Part shown: positions 1 to 9,495 of the stretch, one piece after another
Numbering within the stretch: the stretch's first letter is position 1
Layout of the letters: every line of letters begins with the position of its first letter
NCBI GenBank assembly: GCA_018606805.1
Contig: JAGYWI010000006.1
Coordinates: 62,001 to 126,000 of the forward strand
Direction of reading: 5' to 3'
DNA from: Candidatus Magnetomicrobium cryptolimnococcus
GTDB lineage: Bacteria; Nitrospirota; Thermodesulfovibrionia; Thermodesulfovibrionales; Magnetobacteriaceae
DNA: 64,000 nucleotides
Translations under genes and position numbers: made by a program
Notes under the pieces: generated by a model
What the model saw: only the letters and a program-made list of their open reading frames with translations
Databases searched by the model: none
What the model was told of the DNA's origin: nothing

Positions 1-52
1 TAAGGATGAAGACCTAAGCAGGTATATTTTATAGAGTGAGGGGTGGTTTTTA

Positions 53-760
53 GTGGAACTCAAAAAAATAATTGTTTGCTTTTTGGTGGCTATTTTTTTA
101 ACCTCCTGTTCTACAGCTAAACCGAAAACACCGTTGCAACCGGATGTCTCAGACATCGCCTCGTTTATACAGTTAAACCAAAAACCGGAGAGGAAAAATA
201 TGGTGGCATCATGGTACGGACCGGGTTTTCATGGAAAACTAACGGCCTCCGGTGAAGTTTATGACATGTACTCATTTAGCGCTGCTCATAAAACGCTACC
301 ATTTGGTACTATTTTGTGTGTTAAAAACCAGTTTTCAGGCCGGGCTGCTGCTATAACTATAAACGACCGGGGTCCATTTATAGACGGTAGAGACCTTGAT
401 TTGTCTTATAAGGCTGCTGAAAGACTCGGTATTGTTCACCCCGGTACGTCAAAGGTAAAGGTGTCTATACTTGGCCGCGATATGCGGTACGTTAAATACA
501 TACGTCTATCAGGCACGGTTGATAGTGGACCTTACACCGTACAGGTTGCAGCATTTATAGATGCAGAAAAGGCGGTTAGATTAAAAAAATCCCTCGAACT
601 TGAATACAAGGCGGTATACCTAAAGCCAGCTGAAATTAAAGGTACTCAGGTCTATAGGGTAAGGGTAGGGAAGTTTGGGAATAAATCGAGCGCTATTGAT
701 TTAGCTAAAACGTTAGCGCAGGTTGGTTACAATACGCTTATAACAAAATACGATTCTTAA
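53..760 (+). CDS. rlpA: RlpA-like septal lipoprotein (DPBB + SPOR)
   Basis: This is a 235-residue lipoprotein. The N-terminus is a short hydrophobic leader ending in a lipobox (LTSC, Cys19). A double-psi beta-barrel domain covers about residues 50-140 and contains the RlpA hallmarks SWYGPGFHGKLTASG and NDRGPF. A SPOR peptidoglycan-binding domain fills the C-terminus (from about residue 160, GPYTVQVAAF). RlpA proteins act at the septum on peptide-stripped glycan strands, as lytic transglycosylase or structural factor. The start is GTG at 53, preceded by the purine-rich GAGTGAGGGG at 34-43, which fits a ribosome site. The product should be outer-membrane anchored. The family call is firm; enzymatic activity is inferred from the family. 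Confidence 0.9.
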   Translation: MELKKIIVCFLVAIFLTSCSTAKPKTPLQPDVSDIASFIQLNQKPERKNMVASWYGPGFHGKLTASGEVYDMYSFSAAHKTLPFGTILCVKNQFSGRAAAITINDRGPFIDGRDLDLSYKAAERLGIVHPGTSKVKVSILGRDMRYVKYIRLSGTVDSGPYTVQVAAFIDAEKAVRLKKSLELEYKAVYLKPAEIKGTQVYRVRVGKFGNKSSAIDLAKTLAQVGYNTLITKYDS

Positions 761-782
761 AAAATATGGATAAAGGCAATCA

Positions 783-1376
783 ATGACTATGAATGAAGAC
801 TTGATAATGGCCGTAGAGTTTCACGGGCATTTGTGTCCTGGTATAGCGTATGGTGTGCGGGCAGCACAAATAGCGATAAAGGAACTTATCGAAAAACGGG
901 CTGAAGATGAGGAGATTGTTGCTATTGTTGAAAACGATTCCTGTGCCGTAGACGCCATACAGGCATTGACAGGTTGCACCTTTGGTAAGGGCAATCTCAT
1001 ATTCAAAGATTATGGTAAACAGGTCTATACATTTATAAAAAGGCCATCCGGTGAGGCTATTAGAATAGCGCTTACTTGGGAGCCGCCACCGGAAACGCCG
1101 GAGGAGCAGTGCCTTTGGCAGCGGCATATGAAGGGCGATATATCGCCAGAGGTTATTAAGTGCATACAGGAACGGAAAACCAAAAAGGTTAATCTTATAA
1201 TGGAAGTGGCGGAAAGTGAGCTATTTACGGTTGATAAGTTTACAACTATACTGCCAAAGACGGCGCGGATATTTCCGTCAATTAAGTGCGCTATGTGTGG
1301 CGAAAAGGTAATGGAGCCACGCTCAAGGGTTAAAAATAGGCAAATTGTATGCCTACCATGCTTTGAGGATGAGTAG
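783..1376 (+). CDS. FmdE-family protein with C-terminal zinc ribbon
   Basis: This 197-residue protein belongs to the FmdE (formylmethanofuran dehydrogenase subunit E-like) family. It shows the N-terminal signature FHGHLCPG (Cys18) and the conserved block DSCAVDAIQALTGCTFGKGN (Cys54, Cys65). A C-terminal zinc ribbon is formed by CAMC (169-172) and CLPC (190-193). In bacteria these proteins are usually not part of a methanofuran pathway; they are thought to bind metal or act in molybdenum/tungsten enzyme maturation, so the role is unassigned. Two ATGs lie at 783 and 789; either could be the start. It is followed after three bases by argB, so the two are probably co-transcribed. Confidence 0.85.
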   Translation: MTMNEDLIMAVEFHGHLCPGIAYGVRAAQIAIKELIEKRAEDEEIVAIVENDSCAVDAIQALTGCTFGKGNLIFKDYGKQVYTFIKRPSGEAIRIALTWEPPPETPEEQCLWQRHMKGDISPEVIKCIQERKTKKVNLIMEVAESELFTVDKFTTILPKTARIFPSIKCAMCGEKVMEPRSRVKNRQIVCLPCFEDE

Positions 1377-1379
1377 GAT

Positions 1380-2228
1380 ATGGAAAAATTGTTGCAAAAA
1401 GCAGAAGTCCTTATAGAGGCACTTCCTTATATACGGAATTTCTATAAACGTACTTTTGTGATAAAATACGGTGGTGCTGCACAAGTCAGTGAACAATTAA
1501 CAGAGGCCTTTGCAAAGGATATAGTGCTTTTCAACTATGTGGGCATTAATACGGTAATAGTGCACGGCGGTGGTCCTCGAATTTCAAAGATAATGGAAAG
1601 GCTTGGCAAAATTCCTCAATTTATTGATGGCCAACGCGTAACAGATGCTGAAACTATGGAAATAGCGGAAATGGTACTCTGTGGCTCTATCAATAAGGAG
1701 ATAGTTATGCTTTTGCACCGTTACGGAGGAAAGGCGGTAGGGTTAAGCGGTAAAGATGGTGGATTAATCGAAGCGAAAAAAAGGCAAGGTACGGTTGACT
1801 TAGGATACGTGGGGGAGGTTGACAATGTAAACCCTGTAATTTTAACCTCGCTCGATGAAAAGGGATTTATACCAGTGATAGCGCCTATTGGGTTTAACCA
1901 GTTAGGGGAGACTTTTAACATAAATGCAGATGCTGTAGCAGGTGCCGTAGCTGGTGCAATTAAGGCAGAAAAACTTATTTTACTTACCGATGTGCCGGGC
2001 GTTCTTGATGAACATGGAAAGGTTATTTCTACAATAAGAAAAAATGAAGTGCGATCTTTGATAGATAAGAAGGTGATAAGCGGAGGTATGCTACCAAAAA
2101 TCAAAGCTTGTCTAAGCGCCCTTGAAGGAGGGGTAAATAAAACTCATATAGTTGATGGGCGTATACCTAATTGTTTGCTTTTAGAGATATTTACACAAAA
2201 AGGTATTGGTACAGAGATAATTTTGTAA
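1380..2228 (+). CDS. argB: acetylglutamate kinase
   Basis: The 282-residue protein has full family length and the amino-acid-kinase fold signatures: KYGGAAQ near the N-terminus, the glycine-rich VIVHGGGPRI, the substrate-contacting block GQRVTDAETMEIAEMVL, and LILLTDVPGVLD. It phosphorylates N-acetyl-L-glutamate in the second step of arginine biosynthesis in the cytoplasm. The ATG at 1380 directly follows the upstream stop; GAGGATGAGTAGGAT just before it can serve as the ribosome site. No other arginine gene is nearby. An N-terminal helix typical of arginine-inhibited hexameric forms may be present (first 25 residues), but regulation cannot be decided from sequence reading alone. Confidence 0.95.
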   Translation: MEKLLQKAEVLIEALPYIRNFYKRTFVIKYGGAAQVSEQLTEAFAKDIVLFNYVGINTVIVHGGGPRISKIMERLGKIPQFIDGQRVTDAETMEIAEMVLCGSINKEIVMLLHRYGGKAVGLSGKDGGLIEAKKRQGTVDLGYVGEVDNVNPVILTSLDEKGFIPVIAPIGFNQLGETFNINADAVAGAVAGAIKAEKLILLTDVPGVLDEHGKVISTIRKNEVRSLIDKKVISGGMLPKIKACLSALEGGVNKTHIVDGRIPNCLLLEIFTQKGIGTEIIL

Positions 2229-2266
2229 GGTGCGGAGGTGTTCCCCCCTGTTCTTCCCCACACCCA

Positions 2267-2365
2267 TTACGGGAGTGCGCCTACGCACATTACGGGAGTG
2301 CGCCTACGCACCTTATGGGAGTGCGCCGACGCACTTCTAAAATTTTTAGCGTGTTATCTCTTTTT
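2267..2365. repeat. 23-bp palindromic repeat array (GTGCGCCTACGCAC family)
   Basis: Three near-identical 23-bp units, each built on GTGCGCCTACGCAC (a 5-bp-stem palindrome) plus a spacer like ATTACGGGA, are followed by a conserved tail TTCTAAAATTTTTAGCGTGT. The same module recurs at 10.55, 13.84, 34.86, 37.48 and 41.92 kb, always between genes and in both orientations. It sits between the converging argB and endonuclease V genes, so it could also act in transcript ending. Confidence 0.85.
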
Positions 2366-3060
2366 TATTTTGGTATAATAGTGAGCTTGAAATTGCCAGA
2401 AATTAGGTGTGCACAGCGGATAGGTTCAGGAAGTCTATACTTATGGCTGCATTTAAGGGCTATTTCTTTTGAATCTTCTATGTTTATAAGGTGTCCAGGG
2501 GATATATAAAGGGGTTTGATGCCTTTTTTGGTTCTTAATATGACACCAATGGTGTCTCCATTATTATCCATTAGATATTGCCAATCTCCCCTGTTTATAC
2601 CGGGGTCTTTGTGTATACCAATTAATCTGGACTTAGCAACACCAACTGTTGGTATGTCAAGTGTTACGCCAATATGTGAGGCTATGCCAAGCCTTCGGGG
2701 ATGGGCTATGCCCTGACCGTCAACAAGTATTATGTCTGGTATTTTAATAAGTTTTCCGATGGATTCCATTAAAACAGGTGCTTCTCGAAATGAAAGAAAC
2801 CCCGGCACATAGGGAAATTCAACATCCATAATAGACACCTTTTCATCTATTTTTTCCAAGGTAAAAGTGCTGCCATCATCGTTTGTCTTTTTATATAAAC
2901 AGGCACTCCCAATGACCTTATTATCTTTAAAGGCAGCATCTACACCTGCTATAAATACCAAATCGTTATCAAAAGCGGTGAGTTTTACCTTTTTTGATAG
3001 TTCCAACTGAATGTTTTTTGCCTCATAGAATTTACCCGGTTCATTTTTAGTTTTTTTCAT
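2365..3060 (-). CDS. nfi: endonuclease V
   Basis: This 231-residue protein matches endonuclease V (deoxyinosine 3' endonuclease), which nicks DNA near deaminated adenine. Visible motifs are GVDAAF with the first catalytic aspartate, VPGFLSFREAP with the catalytic glutamate, and ILVDGQGIAHPRRLG with the second aspartate. Family length is about 220-240, so it is intact. The ATG at 3060 lies in a divergent region shared with the NifU-like gene. The C-terminal coding end runs into the 23-bp repeat module at 2365, so its last residues may have been supplied or changed by that repeat. Confidence 0.93.
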   Translation of the reverse strand: MKKTKNEPGKFYEAKNIQLELSKKVKLTAFDNDLVFIAGVDAAFKDNKVIGSACLYKKTNDDGSTFTLEKIDEKVSIMDVEFPYVPGFLSFREAPVLMESIGKLIKIPDIILVDGQGIAHPRRLGIASHIGVTLDIPTVGVAKSRLIGIHKDPGINRGDWQYLMDNNGDTIGVILRTKKGIKPLYISPGHLINIEDSKEIALKCSHKYRLPEPIRCAHLISGNFKLTIIPK

Positions 3061-3095
3061 TTGGTTTTTTATCCAGAATTTTTGTAAAATTTTTC

Positions 3096-3124
3096 TTTCA
3101 ATTTTGTTATTTTTATAGTATACT
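3096..3124 (+). promoter_or_regulatory. candidate sigma70 promoter for the NifU-like gene
   Basis: A -10 element TATACT (3119-3124) lies 17 bases downstream of a poor -35 TTTCAA (3096-3101). The start codon is 116 bases further on. The -35 match is weak, so this is only a candidate. Confidence 0.3.
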
Positions 3125-3239
3125 ATTTATGTTAAAGTGATTATTATAGCAGAAGTGGTATTTATAAGGGGTAGTTTTTAGGAAATTCACTAATATAGTC
3201 TCTGTTTTTAGAGAAACAAACACAGGAGGTTTTTTTTTA

Positions 3240-3464
3240 ATGCTTAAAACGAAGGTGGAAGCAACACTTGGGCAGGTGAGGCCATTTTTACAGCGAGACG
3301 GTGGTGATGTTGAACTAATAGATGTAACTGAGGATGGGGTTGTTAAGGTTAAACTTGTTGGGGCGTGTGGTACGTGTCCAATGTCTATTATGACGTTAAA
3401 AGGCGGCATTGAGGCAAAATTAAAGGCTGAAATACCAGAGGTTAAATCTGTTGAGGCAGTATGA
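3240..3464 (+). CDS. NifU C-terminal-domain Fe-S scaffold protein
   Basis: A 74-residue stand-alone NifU C-terminal (Nfu) domain. The motif ACGTCPMS carries the CxxC pair (Cys43, Cys46) that holds a [4Fe-4S] cluster at a dimer interface. The beginning has the family pattern RPFLQRDGGDVEL. Such small proteins deliver Fe-S clusters to apo-enzymes. A strong AGGAGG sits nine bases before the ATG. It stands alone, not in an isc or nif operon. The assignment is firm because length and both motifs fit. Confidence 0.93.
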   Translation: MLKTKVEATLGQVRPFLQRDGGDVELIDVTEDGVVKVKLVGACGTCPMSIMTLKGGIEAKLKAEIPEVKSVEAV

Positions 3465-3573
3465 AACAATATAAACATCTAATATAAAGGATATTTTACT
3501 GTATGGTGGTCAAGTGATTCTTTCCTGTATTACTTAACGCCATAAAGTATATTTCCATATATATTTCAGTTTG

Positions 3574-3617
3574 TAGGGGCGAACCTATGTGAGGGAGGGT
3601 GTGTAGGCACACCTCCC
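3574..3617. repeat. GGGGCGAAC half-element and GGGAGG hairpin
   Basis: The half-palindrome GTAGGGGCGAACCTATGTG (a copy of a dispersed hairpin family, see 45744-45765) is joined to an inverted repeat, GGGAGGGTGTG at 3593-3603 against CACACCTCCC at 3608-3617. It lies between the convergent ends of the NifU-like and CutA genes and could work as a terminator, though no clean T-run follows it directly. The rest of 3465-3687 holds nothing I recognise. Confidence 0.6.
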
Positions 3618-3687
3618 TGTGTGTCTTCGCATCTTAGCCCTTGTTTTTTTGTATACATATTACTATTTTTTCCATCTTTTTCAAGTT

Positions 3688-3993
3688 TCAAGAATTAAGC
3701 CAATCAAGGTAGTCTTTCGAGCTTTCTACTATAGGTAGGGCTATTATTTCTGGTACCTCGTAACTATGCAGCGTTTTTACCTTGTCTTTAAGAGAGTCAA
3801 AATTATCTTTTTTAAGTTTACACACTAAAAGTGTTTCTGGTTCATCTTCGACATTTCCCTTCCACGAATAGATGGAACGTATCTCTTTAATAATATTAAC
3901 GCATTTAACAATGTTTTCACTTACTAAAGTGTTTGCTATTTTAACTGCCTCATCTACATTAGGCGCCGTAATCAATGCCACGTAGTAGTCCAT
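3688..3993 (-). CDS. cutA: CutA1-family protein
   Basis: The 101-residue protein is a full-length CutA1, a small trimeric ferredoxin-like-fold protein linked to divalent-cation tolerance. Conserved features are the ITAPNVDEA start, the block VKCVNIIKEIRSIYSWKGNV and the ETLLVCKLK strand, followed by HSYEVPEII. The ATG at 3993 has an AGGAGGC ribosome site. The SNF2 gene begins upstream on the same strand and ends within this gene's opposite flank: the two genes are 34 bases apart (SNF2 stop region at 4028), so orientation and spacing place them side by side on the minus strand and co-transcription is likely. The molecular role of the family remains unclear. Confidence 0.93.
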   Translation of the reverse strand: MDYYVALITAPNVDEAVKIANTLVSENIVKCVNIIKEIRSIYSWKGNVEDEPETLLVCKLKKDNFDSLKDKVKTLHSYEVPEIIALPIVESSKDYLDWLNS

Positions 3994-4027
3994 ATAAAGC
4001 CTCCTATATTAAATAATAAAAAAATAG

Positions 4028-7000
4028 TTATCTTTCCGTAATAAGTGCCATCAGCTCCTCCGCTGACATCTTACCGCTTAAATCGCTTCCATCAAGTAGA
4101 CCTGTTGCGAGGTCCTTTTTACTTTGGTGTAACTTTACTATTTTTTCTTCTATTGTATTTTTGGTTATCAACTTATATATTGTAACAGGGCGTTGTTGTC
4201 CTATTCTATGTGCCCTATCAGATGCTTGATCTTCTACTGCTGGGTTCCACCACGGGTCCATGTGTATTACGTAATCGGCAGCCGTTAAGTTTAGACCAAA
4301 GCCGCCGGCTTTAATACTTATTAAAAAGACATCACCTTGACCATTTTGAAAATCCTCTACAGCTTGTTTTCTTTGTTTTAACGGGGTACTGCCATCAAGG
4401 TATTGGTAGGATATGGACTTACTTTCTAAGTATTCCCTTAAGATTTTTAAATGGTCTACAAATTGGCTAAATACTAATGCCTTATGTGTGTTATCAAGTA
4501 GCTCCTCTATAGTTTCTGCAAACGTTTTAAGTTTAGCACTTTGTATATTTACATCATTGACAACTAGCTGAGGATTGCAACAGGCTCTGCGTAGTTTCAT
4601 GATTTCCGCTAAGATATGCACGTGTTTTTGGCCTGATGGGGCGTTTATTTCTGCTAAGTGTTCAACAGCCCGCTGTCTGAGAGCCTCATAAAACGCCTCC
4701 TCCTCTTGAGACATTTCCACTTCTAAGATTATCTCCGTACGCGGCGGTAGCTCCTCTAACACTTGGCTTTTAGTTCTTCTAAGTATAAATGGCTGTATCA
4801 GTTTTTTTAACATCTTACGTATATCTTTGTTTTGATATTTTTCTATTGGTATAGCAAACCTTTTATTAAATCTATCTATAGAGCCTAAGAGACCCGGATT
4901 TATGAAATTAAATAGATTCCATAGCTCTCCCAGATGATTTTCTATAGGGGTGCCGGTGGTTATTACTTTAAAATCACCTTTAAGATTCATTGCTGCTTGT
5001 GAGCGTTTTGTTGTATAGTTTTTGATTGCTTGGGCTTCATCAAGGACTATCATCTGCCAGTTAATTTCTTCAAACCGTTTGGAGTTCTGGTAAAGTAAGC
5101 CATAGGTGCATATGACAACATCAAACGGCTTTAAGTTTTCAGATAGCTCATCAGCCATTTTACTATTAAACATTATAATATTTAGTGTTGGAGCATGTCT
5201 TTGGATTTCATTAATCCAGCTTGTTGATACCGATGTTGGCATTATCACTAATACTGGACCTAGTTTAGCTCTAATCAACATTACTGCAATGACCTGTAAG
5301 GTTTTCCCTAAGCCCATATCATCAGCAAGACAAGCGCCTACCCCCCAATAAGCCAGCTTTAAAAGCCACTGAAAGCCGTCCACCTGATAGTCCCGTAAAT
5401 TGGTCTGTATGGTTGATGGTACCAATATGTTTTCTTTTTGATAAGAATTTATGTGGCTAATGAACTGTTTCCATCCGTCATCTGCCTCTATTTCCCCTAT
5501 GTTTTCAAAAAAATCCTGTAGAGCTATGCCGGCTAATGGGTGAATATTGATACTGCCTTTAGATTTTTTGTCAGAAAATGCCTTAAACTCCTCTAATCTT
5601 CGCCTAAACTCACGTGTTAGGGCTATAAACTGTTTATCCCCTATTTGAATAAAACGGCTTGCACTGTTATCTAGTGCTTCAAGTAGTACTTTCATATCTA
5701 ACACTATCGCTTTATCTAAGGCTAACTCCCCTGAAACACTAAACCAATCAGTTTCACGCTTGATTTTTAACTTTAGATGCTCAAACGATGCCTCATGTGT
5801 AACTTGCAAGCGCTCTCCTTCTGGCCATTCTATTAAAATGTCTCCACCTATCTGCTTTAATTCAAGTAAAAGTTGTAAACAACTCTCCGGCTCTCCTATA
5901 TTCCACTCCCAGTTGTAGCTCTCCACTGCTGCAAGTACCGGACAACTGTTTTCAACAACCTTACACTTTTTTGTTTCAACTTCTAATAAGCGCTCTGTTT
6001 GATACGGTTTTCCATTGATTTTTACTATAAGATTAGTGCTACCTACACCCGGCTTACAATACGGTCCATCGCTTGAAAAAGGTTTTACTAAGATTTCCGC
6101 TTTAAGCCCCGCACCAAAAGGCAGTAAGCGTACGTGCGGTGTATGGTCTGCATCTACCTTTGTGATTCCTTCCACCTCCCCGCTAACTGATGATTGCACT
6201 GTTACAATGGACGATAGCGTGGAGATAACATTAATGACCTTGTCTTTTGCCTCCGTCGGCACCAGTAGTCCACTAGGACCTAATAAGGTGGCCATCTGTT
6301 TATGTTTATCTGTTATATCAATTATTCTATACTTTGTAGGGGTTTCCTGCACTATTATATAGTCTGTGTTTTGTACATTTACGGACAAGGTTATTATAAA
6401 CCCCTCTCCTGCGTGTTCCACCTTAAGCTCAGGAGAGCCCTTTAATAATTCTATGTGTTCAAGGTCATCGTTATCCAAAAACAATAATGGATGATTAACC
6501 AATGCAAGAAGCGCCTTTTTAGTTTCAAAATAATAACCCATAGAAAACGATGTCGCTATATATGAACACACTTCCATGTCTTGTTGTGTTAAATTGTTCA
6601 TTATTTTTATTATAGAACCATATAACCGTTTTAAAGATATCGGGCGGCCTTTAGACCACTTGCCATTTGTTAAGAGTTTTTGTTCTTTTGGGATAATATT
6701 ACAGTAGGTCAATAGATTATTTAATGTCCATATGATACGTGTATTATATCCTGTAATATATTTAGAGTTTGTTTCAACTAAATTAATAAGTTCATTTAAT
6801 GAATGCTCCCACTTTTCTTCTTTTATTTTCATTGTTGAAGTTATACTATTTATACCAGTATGATTTTGGATATTGTCAACATATTCTTTTAAAGTGGGCT
6901 CTGTACATCCTGCCAGAAGTAGTGTGCTAGCTATTTCCATAGATAGCCACTCGTAACCATTACGTTTAGCTTTGTTGTGAAGTGCTAGTAATCTTTTAGT

Positions 7001-8152
7001 ATCTTTCACAGAAATATCACGAGCAGTACTTAAAAGTGCTAAGATATAAAATAAATAATATATTGATTTAGCACCATTAGGATTTGTTAAATCAAGAATA
7101 ATAATATTTGCTTCCTTAGTTCTATTTTCAAATACCTTGCAGATAACTTCTAAACATAAATATAAGTATAAATATTGATTATCACGTTTTTTCTTTATTA
7201 AATCTATAATTTGTTCAGCTTTTATGAGAGATTGTGTATCTTTTTTATTTAGCAAGGCCATAATAAAGAAAATCCCTCCTAAATCATAAAAAAAAACAAT
7301 AGTCTTTTTTGTGTGTTTTTTTAGAAGGAGCAGTCCTTTTTCATATTCGTTAATGGCTTCATCATTTTTATTTTGTAAAAAATATATCCAGCCTCGTATT
7401 TTATGAGCAGTAACTTCATCGGTATTTTTTGTTAGCTCTATTGCGTTGTCTAATTTACATTGTAAAATCAATATAGTTGCAATTAACATATGGAAAAACG
7501 ATGTTGTGTCTTTTATGTGTCCCTGTGTCTGTTTTAGTACAAAGTTAAAAATCTCATTTGGTATAGGGTCAACGTTAGTTATAGCGTCAGTGAAAATCTC
7601 ATCCAAAGTAGCTACCTGTATGAATATAGGCGCTTTACTAAACCACTCTGGTTGAAATGGTGTGGCGCATATTTCTTTGAAAATCTTTCTTTCTGTAAAT
7701 GCCGCAGGGTTTTCTTTAAAGGCTTTATTGCTGTATTCTATGAACATTTGCTCATTTTGTTTATGTACAGCTATCCGTATCTGTCGGAAGCACCGTCCAC
7801 TTGTTGTTGGTGGCAATATCTCTTGTACAACTTTAACTAATTCATCAAATCTGCCCCCTGCAATGGATTGTCGTACAATTTCTTCTTTAAAAAGTGCGTT
7901 ACACATATTTATTGGTAGTATGAGCTCTTGTTTATTAAGTTTGTTAAGCGCATATTTTAATGCGTCCATATTAAGTTTGTTGTCTTGGCCTTTTATTCCG
8001 TATAGTATTAAGCAATTGAGTATTTTTTCTTTTGGTATTGGTTCATCTATTATAGCAATGAGTTCAAGTACAGTTTTTTCGTACGTAGATAGTTTTTCAT
8101 AGGCAGCTAATAACTTAGCTGTAGCTTCTAAATATTTGTTATCGTTTAGCAT
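4028..8152 (-). CDS. giant SNF2-family helicase/ATPase
   Basis: This is a 1374-residue protein. The last 480 or so residues are a complete SNF2 ATPase: Walker A in ACLADDMGLGKTLQ, the DEAQAIKN box, TGTPIENHLGELWNL, FILRRTKSQVLEELPP, and motif VI in QASDRAHRIGQQRPV. The N-terminal 600 residues look like a helical, TPR-like repeat region preceded by a small winged-helix-like segment; the middle 300 residues resemble the region seen before the ATPase in bacterial SNF2 proteins. No SWIM zinc finger was found. Bacterial SNF2 proteins translocate on DNA and remodel DNA-protein complexes; some belong to defence systems. Here the neighbours (CutA, sulfide oxidoreductase) give no hint of role. Confidence 0.9.
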   Translation of the reverse strand: MLNDNKYLEATAKLLAAYEKLSTYEKTVLELIAIIDEPIPKEKILNCLILYGIKGQDNKLNMDALKYALNKLNKQELILPINMCNALFKEEIVRQSIAGGRFDELVKVVQEILPPTTSGRCFRQIRIAVHKQNEQMFIEYSNKAFKENPAAFTERKIFKEICATPFQPEWFSKAPIFIQVATLDEIFTDAITNVDPIPNEIFNFVLKQTQGHIKDTTSFFHMLIATILILQCKLDNAIELTKNTDEVTAHKIRGWIYFLQNKNDEAINEYEKGLLLLKKHTKKTIVFFYDLGGIFFIMALLNKKDTQSLIKAEQIIDLIKKKRDNQYLYLYLCLEVICKVFENRTKEANIIILDLTNPNGAKSIYYLFYILALLSTARDISVKDTKRLLALHNKAKRNGYEWLSMEIASTLLLAGCTEPTLKEYVDNIQNHTGINSITSTMKIKEEKWEHSLNELINLVETNSKYITGYNTRIIWTLNNLLTYCNIIPKEQKLLTNGKWSKGRPISLKRLYGSIIKIMNNLTQQDMEVCSYIATSFSMGYYFETKKALLALVNHPLLFLDNDDLEHIELLKGSPELKVEHAGEGFIITLSVNVQNTDYIIVQETPTKYRIIDITDKHKQMATLLGPSGLLVPTEAKDKVINVISTLSSIVTVQSSVSGEVEGITKVDADHTPHVRLLPFGAGLKAEILVKPFSSDGPYCKPGVGSTNLIVKINGKPYQTERLLEVETKKCKVVENSCPVLAAVESYNWEWNIGEPESCLQLLLELKQIGGDILIEWPEGERLQVTHEASFEHLKLKIKRETDWFSVSGELALDKAIVLDMKVLLEALDNSASRFIQIGDKQFIALTREFRRRLEEFKAFSDKKSKGSINIHPLAGIALQDFFENIGEIEADDGWKQFISHINSYQKENILVPSTIQTNLRDYQVDGFQWLLKLAYWGVGACLADDMGLGKTLQVIAVMLIRAKLGPVLVIMPTSVSTSWINEIQRHAPTLNIIMFNSKMADELSENLKPFDVVICTYGLLYQNSKRFEEINWQMIVLDEAQAIKNYTTKRSQAAMNLKGDFKVITTGTPIENHLGELWNLFNFINPGLLGSIDRFNKRFAIPIEKYQNKDIRKMLKKLIQPFILRRTKSQVLEELPPRTEIILEVEMSQEEEAFYEALRQRAVEHLAEINAPSGQKHVHILAEIMKLRRACCNPQLVVNDVNIQSAKLKTFAETIEELLDNTHKALVFSQFVDHLKILREYLESKSISYQYLDGSTPLKQRKQAVEDFQNGQGDVFLISIKAGGFGLNLTAADYVIHMDPWWNPAVEDQASDRAHRIGQQRPVTIYKLITKNTIEEKIVKLHQSKKDLATGLLDGSDLSGKMSAEELMALITER

Positions 8153-8175
8153 AGCATATTTCCTTATACTATATA

Positions 8176-8205
8176 ATCATAGAATGTTTTATCCTAACAG
8201 TACAA
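8176..8205 (-). promoter_or_regulatory. candidate sigma70 promoter for the SNF2 gene
   Basis: On the minus strand, TTGTAC (8205-8200) and TATGAT (8181-8176) are separated by 18 bases, about 24 bases before the ATG at 8152. It is a reasonable but not strong match to the consensus. Confidence 0.4.
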
Positions 8206-8317
8206 ATTTTATAGATTATATGTTAGAATAATTAATCATATCATAAATCAGCCAGTTAATATTTTATATTTGGCGGATTATTAATTACTGAATACTTCTT
8301 AATAAGAGGGAGGATAC

Positions 8318-9475
8318 ATGAAACGAATTGTAGTTTTAGGTGGGGGAAGTGCAGGCGTTATGTTTTCAAATAGAATGAGGCGGGAGTTTAGCAGGGATGA
8401 ACTTGAACTCATTGTTATTGAAAAGAGCGAGAAACATTTTTATCAGCCAGCGTTTACCTTAGTAGTGTTTAATTTAGAAGACCCAAAGAAACTTATCAGG
8501 CCTACGCGTTCACTCTTTTTTGATGGTATTAAAGTTATCATAGATGAAGCAACGCAGATAAAGCCAAATGAAAACAAAGTGGTTACCGCTAAAAACGGTG
8601 AATATTCATACGATTATTTGGTTATAGCAACAGGTGGTCGCCTTGTTTTTGATGAACCATCCGGGCTAAAGGAAGGCATTGGGGTAGCTAAGAATGTCTT
8701 TACTTTTTATAACTATGATGGAGCTATTAAACTACGTGATGCCTTTGCTGATTTTGATGGTGGGACTGTTGTTTCATCGGTGTGTGAGATGCCGATAAAG
8801 TGTCCAGCGGCTCCTATGAAGTTTATATTAATGGCGGAAGATACTGCTAGAAAGAAGGGGATTCGGGATAAGTGCAGATTTGTATTTACAACGCCGATGC
8901 CTGCCGTCTTTAGCAGAGAGCCTTATGCTTCTAAGCTGACATCGTTGTTTTCTGAAAGGGGAATAGAGACAGTGCCAAACTTTACCCCATCTGAGGTTGA
9001 CCACGTTAACGGTACTATCAGCGATTACGGTGGTAAAAAAGTTAATTTTGACCTTATAAGCGTTACACCACCACACGAAGGCTCCTCACTTCTTGAGGCA
9101 TCAGAGGGTATAGGGGATGCTGCTAATTGGGTCAGATGCGATAAACATAAGATGATAAGCCTTGGCTTTCCTAATATATACTCCTTGGGAGATGCCACAG
9201 ACTTTCCAACGTCAAAAACGGCCTCCGGTATTCGTAAGCAGGCAAAGGTACTTGTTGACATATTTAAAGCTGTGTTGAAATCTGAAAAACCGACAGCCAC
9301 ATACGATGGTGAGATAATATGTCCAATCCTTACCAGATACAAGCGCGTAATGTTTGCACACTTTAATTATGAGGAGGCTATCTCTCCGGCTATTGAGAGT
9401 TATGCTAACTGGGTCTTAAAGGTACACATGCTGATGCCTATGTACTGGAATCTAATGCTAAATGGTTTATTATAA
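8318..9475 (+). CDS. sqr: sulfide:quinone oxidoreductase-like FAD protein
   Basis: A 385-residue flavoprotein with an N-terminal dinucleotide fold (GGGSAG, residues 8-13), YLVIATGG at about 100-107 and a second FAD contact, YSLGDATDFP, at about 288-297. Three cysteines sit where sulfide:quinone oxidoreductases carry them: Cys156 and Cys162 in the block CEMPIKCPAAP, and Cys335 in GEIICPILTRY. The enzyme oxidises sulfide and passes electrons to the quinone pool at the inner membrane face. GGGAGG precedes the ATG. The next gene (DUF1641) starts about 20 bases on and often accompanies this enzyme. Polysulfide-producing activity is inferred from the cysteines. Confidence 0.87.
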   Translation: MKRIVVLGGGSAGVMFSNRMRREFSRDELELIVIEKSEKHFYQPAFTLVVFNLEDPKKLIRPTRSLFFDGIKVIIDEATQIKPNENKVVTAKNGEYSYDYLVIATGGRLVFDEPSGLKEGIGVAKNVFTFYNYDGAIKLRDAFADFDGGTVVSSVCEMPIKCPAAPMKFILMAEDTARKKGIRDKCRFVFTTPMPAVFSREPYASKLTSLFSERGIETVPNFTPSEVDHVNGTISDYGGKKVNFDLISVTPPHEGSSLLEASEGIGDAANWVRCDKHKMISLGFPNIYSLGDATDFPTSKTASGIRKQAKVLVDIFKAVLKSEKPTATYDGEIICPILTRYKRVMFAHFNYEEAISPAIESYANWVLKVHMLMPMYWNLMLNGLL

Positions 9476-9495
9476 TTTGAGGGGTGGTTGGCGTT

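Noticed and set aside
2171-2509. Plus-strand frame across the end of argB and repeat DNA
   Set aside because: It runs through the intergenic repeat array and into the antisense of endonuclease V; no start signal or family.
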